Source of the DNA: CAZHLD01 sp964533185
Lineage (GTDB): Bacteria; Acidobacteriota; Terriglobia; Acidiferrales; UBA7541
DNA: 26,594 nucleotides
Direction of reading: 5' to 3'
Assembly (NCBI GenBank): GCA_964533185.1
Contig: CAZHLD010000038.1
Span: 1 to 26,594 of the forward strand
Of this stretch, positions 25,053 through 26,594 are shown piece by piece. A program made the translations under genes and the position numbers. Under the pieces are notes generated by a model. It was not told the DNA's origin. It made no database searches and worked only from the letters and a program-made list of their open reading frames with translations. Numbering within the stretch: the stretch's first letter is position 1; the number at the start of each line of letters is the position of its first letter.

Positions 25053-25475
25053 TTACAGAAAGGCCCGTTCAAGTGAGGTGATGAATTGGATCCCCGGAAT
25101 GGCCTTCTGGCTCAGTCGATCGTCGTTCGTGATGAATAGGTCCACGCGCGCCTGCGCGGCGCAGGCGAGCTGGATGGCATCGGGAGCTTTGAGTGTGCGG
25201 TCGCCGCGAATCGTGGCGTAGATTCTCGCGGCCGCTTTGTCGAGAGGGATGAGCGTGGCAGTTCTTTCCAAGGCCTCTTCGTATTTCATGCGCAGCTCCT
25301 GATCGCCTTTTTCGATGGGTTTCACCAGGACTTCGCCAAGAGTCAATGTCGAGGTGAAAAGCTGGTCGTTGCGTGCCCGCATGCGGTCCCGCAGCGAAGC
25401 CACCTGCGCCGAATGCGTCCCATAACCCTCGAACAGATAGATGAACAGATTGGAGTCCCAGAAGACCCGGCTCAT
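25053..25475 (-). CDS. PIN-domain ribonuclease toxin (VapC-like), 140 aa
   Basis: VapC-type toxins are metal-dependent RNases that cut tRNA, rRNA or mRNA to halt growth. The four acidic residues of the PIN active site are present: Asp7 (VFWDSNLFIY), Glu48 (LTLGEVLV), Asp99 (KAPDAIQLACA) and Asp118/119 (FITNDDRLS). Length is typical. The ATG at 25475 overlaps the stop of the upstream gene (ATGA) and has GGGAGGG about seven bases before it, so the pair is translationally coupled as in toxin-antitoxin operons. It is the second gene of a two-gene operon starting at 25969; the antitoxin would be the upstream product. Confidence 0.88.
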   Translation of the reverse strand: MSRVFWDSNLFIYLFEGYGTHSAQVASLRDRMRARNDQLFTSTLTLGEVLVKPIEKGDQELRMKYEEALERTATLIPLDKAAARIYATIRGDRTLKAPDAIQLACAAQARVDLFITNDDRLSQKAIPGIQFITSLERAFL

Positions 25476-25969
25476 TCCCAGCCCTCCCGGAGTCGGCGTA
25501 TGTAGTCGTCAGCGTGCTCATCAGCCCATAATTCTTTCCCTGATCCGCGCAGCGCCAAAAGGGGATCGATCTTCCTTTCTTCGCGCCCCCGGGGCACATA
25601 CTCTCGGAAATACCAGTGGATCAGGCCGTGGTATTCCTGTGGAATGTCCGCTTGCACGGGAACGATCTTGCCCCCTTCGCGCTCAGAAGCATATGGATCT
25701 CCCTCGCGGTAGAGCCGACGCAGATTCTTGCCTGTCTCAAGAAGCATCCGGTACCGGGCCGGGTTGGGAAGCCGGTTGGCAACGCAATGCTGCACCACGT
25801 GCACATAGACTCCCGGCCGTAGTTTCCCCGTCATAGCTTCCTCCTTTGCGCGCTCGACGATTTCGCCGACTGTGAAGTCGGTGCGGTCAGGAGACTCGCG
25901 GTGCAGAAGAGCAGCAGCAATCCAGACTTCATCCGCAACCTTGACGGCGTGCTTCGCGATGGTGGGCAT
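25472..25969 (-). CDS. Uncharacterised 165-aa protein, candidate antitoxin of the PIN toxin
   Basis: I do not recognise this as any standard VapB (AbrB, ribbon-helix-helix, Phd or Xre type), all of which are usually about 70-100 residues. The N-terminal half could be a winged helix: helix AVKVADEVWIAAALLHRES, helix FTVGEIVERAKEEAM, helix GVYVHVVQHCVANR, then a strand-turn-strand like a wing, YRMLLETGKNLRRLYREGD (to about residue 91). The C-terminal part is charged, with aromatics (EYHGLIHWYFREYVPRGREE; DDYIRRLREGWE), and could cover the toxin. Position upstream of, and overlapping with, the PIN gene, plus a palindrome over the shared promoter, support a DNA-binding antitoxin role. This is inference. 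The ATG at 25969 is preceded by AGGAG at an 11-base spacing. Confidence 0.75.
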   Translation of the reverse strand: MPTIAKHAVKVADEVWIAAALLHRESPDRTDFTVGEIVERAKEEAMTGKLRPGVYVHVVQHCVANRLPNPARYRMLLETGKNLRRLYREGDPYASEREGGKIVPVQADIPQEYHGLIHWYFREYVPRGREERKIDPLLALRGSGKELWADEHADDYIRRLREGWE

Positions 25970-25989
25970 AGGATTTTAGTCTCCTTTTG

Positions 25990-26010
25990 ATGTACGCTCT
26001 AAGCATACAT
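25990..26010. promoter_or_regulatory. Palindromic operator over the PIN operon promoter
   Basis: Read on the minus strand, arms ATGTATGCT and AGCGTACAT flank a TAG centre; the arms are complementary at 8 of 9 positions. The palindrome covers the -10 element (26002-26007) and the expected start point, so a bound protein would block transcription. This placement is typical of autoregulated toxin-antitoxin operons. Confidence 0.6.
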
Positions 26011-26029
26011 AAAACAATAGAATTGTCAA
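26002..26029 (-). promoter_or_regulatory. Promoter of the PIN-toxin operon
   Basis: Minus strand: perfect -35 TTGACA (26024-26029), a 16-base spacer, and -10 TATGCT (26002-26007). The start would be near 25995 with a leader of about 25 bases carrying AAAAGGAG. The stretch is notably AT-rich compared with the surroundings. Confidence 0.7.
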
Positions 26030-26289
26030 TACAGGGTCGCTCTGCTATGCATCCCATTTCATTGCAAGTACTTAACCAGGTATTGCGCGAATCATCGCTC
26101 ACAGCCTGCCAGCCGGAGACCCGTCTAACCCCCGGTGGGGGCTAAGCCGTTTCAGCAGGAACAAGGGAAGCCGCTGGAACTGCGCGAGGAGATTGGGCAG
26201 AGGCACGACCTGTCGTGCCCCGTGAGGACATCAGCAAAGCTTAGCTGCCTTCGCTTGCTTCCGGCCGGGCTACAGCGCGCGGATGCCTG
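26030..26289. other. Gene-poor stretch with two palindromes
   Basis: No credible gene is seen. It holds two compact palindromes: CCCCC/GGGGG with a GGT loop (26129-26141) and GGCACGAC/GTCGTGCC with a CT centre (26202-26219). Neither has a U tract on either strand, so they look like dispersed repeats more than terminators. Confidence 0.4.
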
Positions 26290-26418
26290 TCAATGGCGGC
26301 CTGTGCGTTCCGGCGCGAACGACCGGATGAATCTAGCGCGCTCGCGCGGCCACCAGATGGCGCCAGCAATGGCCATCAGGACTTTCAGGATGAGAAGAGA
26401 AAGACTGGATCGCTTCAT
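26290..26418 (-). CDS. Possible small membrane protein, 42 aa (may be a degraded remnant)
   Basis: The minus-strand ATG at 26418 has a good ribosome site (AGAAGGAG, nine bases upstream). The product starts MKRSSLSLLILKVLMAIAGA, one probable membrane helix with a basic N terminus, then an Arg-rich end (WWPRERARFIRSFAPERTGR). The first 20 residues resemble common small membrane proteins of about 60 aa that continue with a second helix. Here the second helix is absent, so the gene may be truncated or frameshifted. It follows the MFS gene by 114 bases. Confidence 0.35.
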   Translation of the reverse strand: MKRSSLSLLILKVLMAIAGAIWWPRERARFIRSFAPERTGRH

Positions 26419-26532
26419 GGGCAGCGCTCCTTCTGCGGGCGGCCGAAGATGCTGTTTAGAGTCATTCTAAAGCCAAAGGCCTGTCAACCTTCGGACCAGT
26501 TGTTCAAGTGCCTTGCATCGCGGAGGGGCTGA

Positions 26533-26594
26533 TTATTCGAGTTGCTTGCCCTTCGTCTCCGGCAGCGCCAGTGCCAGGAGCGCAGCCAGCAGGA
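26533..26594 (-). CDS. MFS transporter (sugar-porter type), partial: only the C-terminal end is in the window
   Basis: The minus strand reads in from the right edge as LLAALLALALPETKGKQLE followed by a TAA stop (26533-26535). A last hydrophobic helix followed by LPETKG is the signature ending of the sugar-porter branch of the major facilitator superfamily, inner-membrane transporters of sugars and related solutes. Everything upstream lies outside the window, so the substrate cannot be inferred. Confidence 0.7.
   Translation of the reverse strand, partial: LLAALLALALPETKGKQLE

Noticed and set aside
26047..26145. 32-codon plus-strand ORF divergent from the PIN operon
   Set aside because: It has no good ribosome site, no recognisable sequence, and it ends inside a palindrome.
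26129..26219. Two compact palindromes as intrinsic terminators
   Set aside because: Neither is followed by a T run on either strand and no gene ends next to them.

Overview
This window looks like a chromosomal piece of a GC-rich Gram-negative bacterium, most likely an acidobacterium. That assignment is an inference from gene content, the S9 peptidase and DUF885 proteins with signal peptides, the outer-membrane barrels, and the style of the dispersed palindromic repeats; no rRNA is present to settle it. Both window edges cut genes: an outer-membrane barrel gene on the left and an MFS transporter gene on the right.

Layout. 1-1541 (minus): two tandem, related outer-membrane beta-barrel genes; the left one is partial and has no ordinary start codon. 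1696-4605 (minus): secA. From 4747 the plus strand carries mrp (ApbC-like ATPase), a gamma-carbonic-anhydrase-like gene, hisS, aspS, mutL, cmk, a DUF885 metallopeptidase and a frameshifted fragment of a monooxygenase-like gene (to 15110). 15128-22407 (minus) is a protein-quality-control and termination block, transcribed in the order tig, clpP, clpX, lon, rho, behind a good sigma70-type promoter at 22595-22623. Then on the minus strand come tRNA-Leu(UAG), a secreted S9 peptidase, and a two-gene PIN-toxin operon whose promoter contains a palindromic operator. The right end holds a doubtful small membrane ORF and the last residues of a sugar-porter-type MFS protein.

How the genes work together. 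Most of the window is housekeeping: protein export (SecA), tRNA charging (HisRS, AspRS), mismatch repair (MutL), CMP phosphorylation (Cmk), ribosome-associated folding (trigger factor), ATP-dependent proteolysis (ClpXP, Lon) and Rho-dependent termination.

The unusual material is superimposed on these genes. AspRS carries a C-terminal extension of about 250 residues that resembles the DUF5677 type, is lower in GC, and has its own possible internal start. The neighbouring HisRS carries an insertion of roughly 43 residues near its active site. A MITE-like element built of four hairpins lies between those two genes. Mrp contains no cysteine at all. Cmk has a 45-residue Lys/Arg tail. The PIN toxin is paired with an unrecognised, possibly winged-helix partner instead of a standard VapB. 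The best candidates for something new are the AspRS fusion and the PIN/partner operon.
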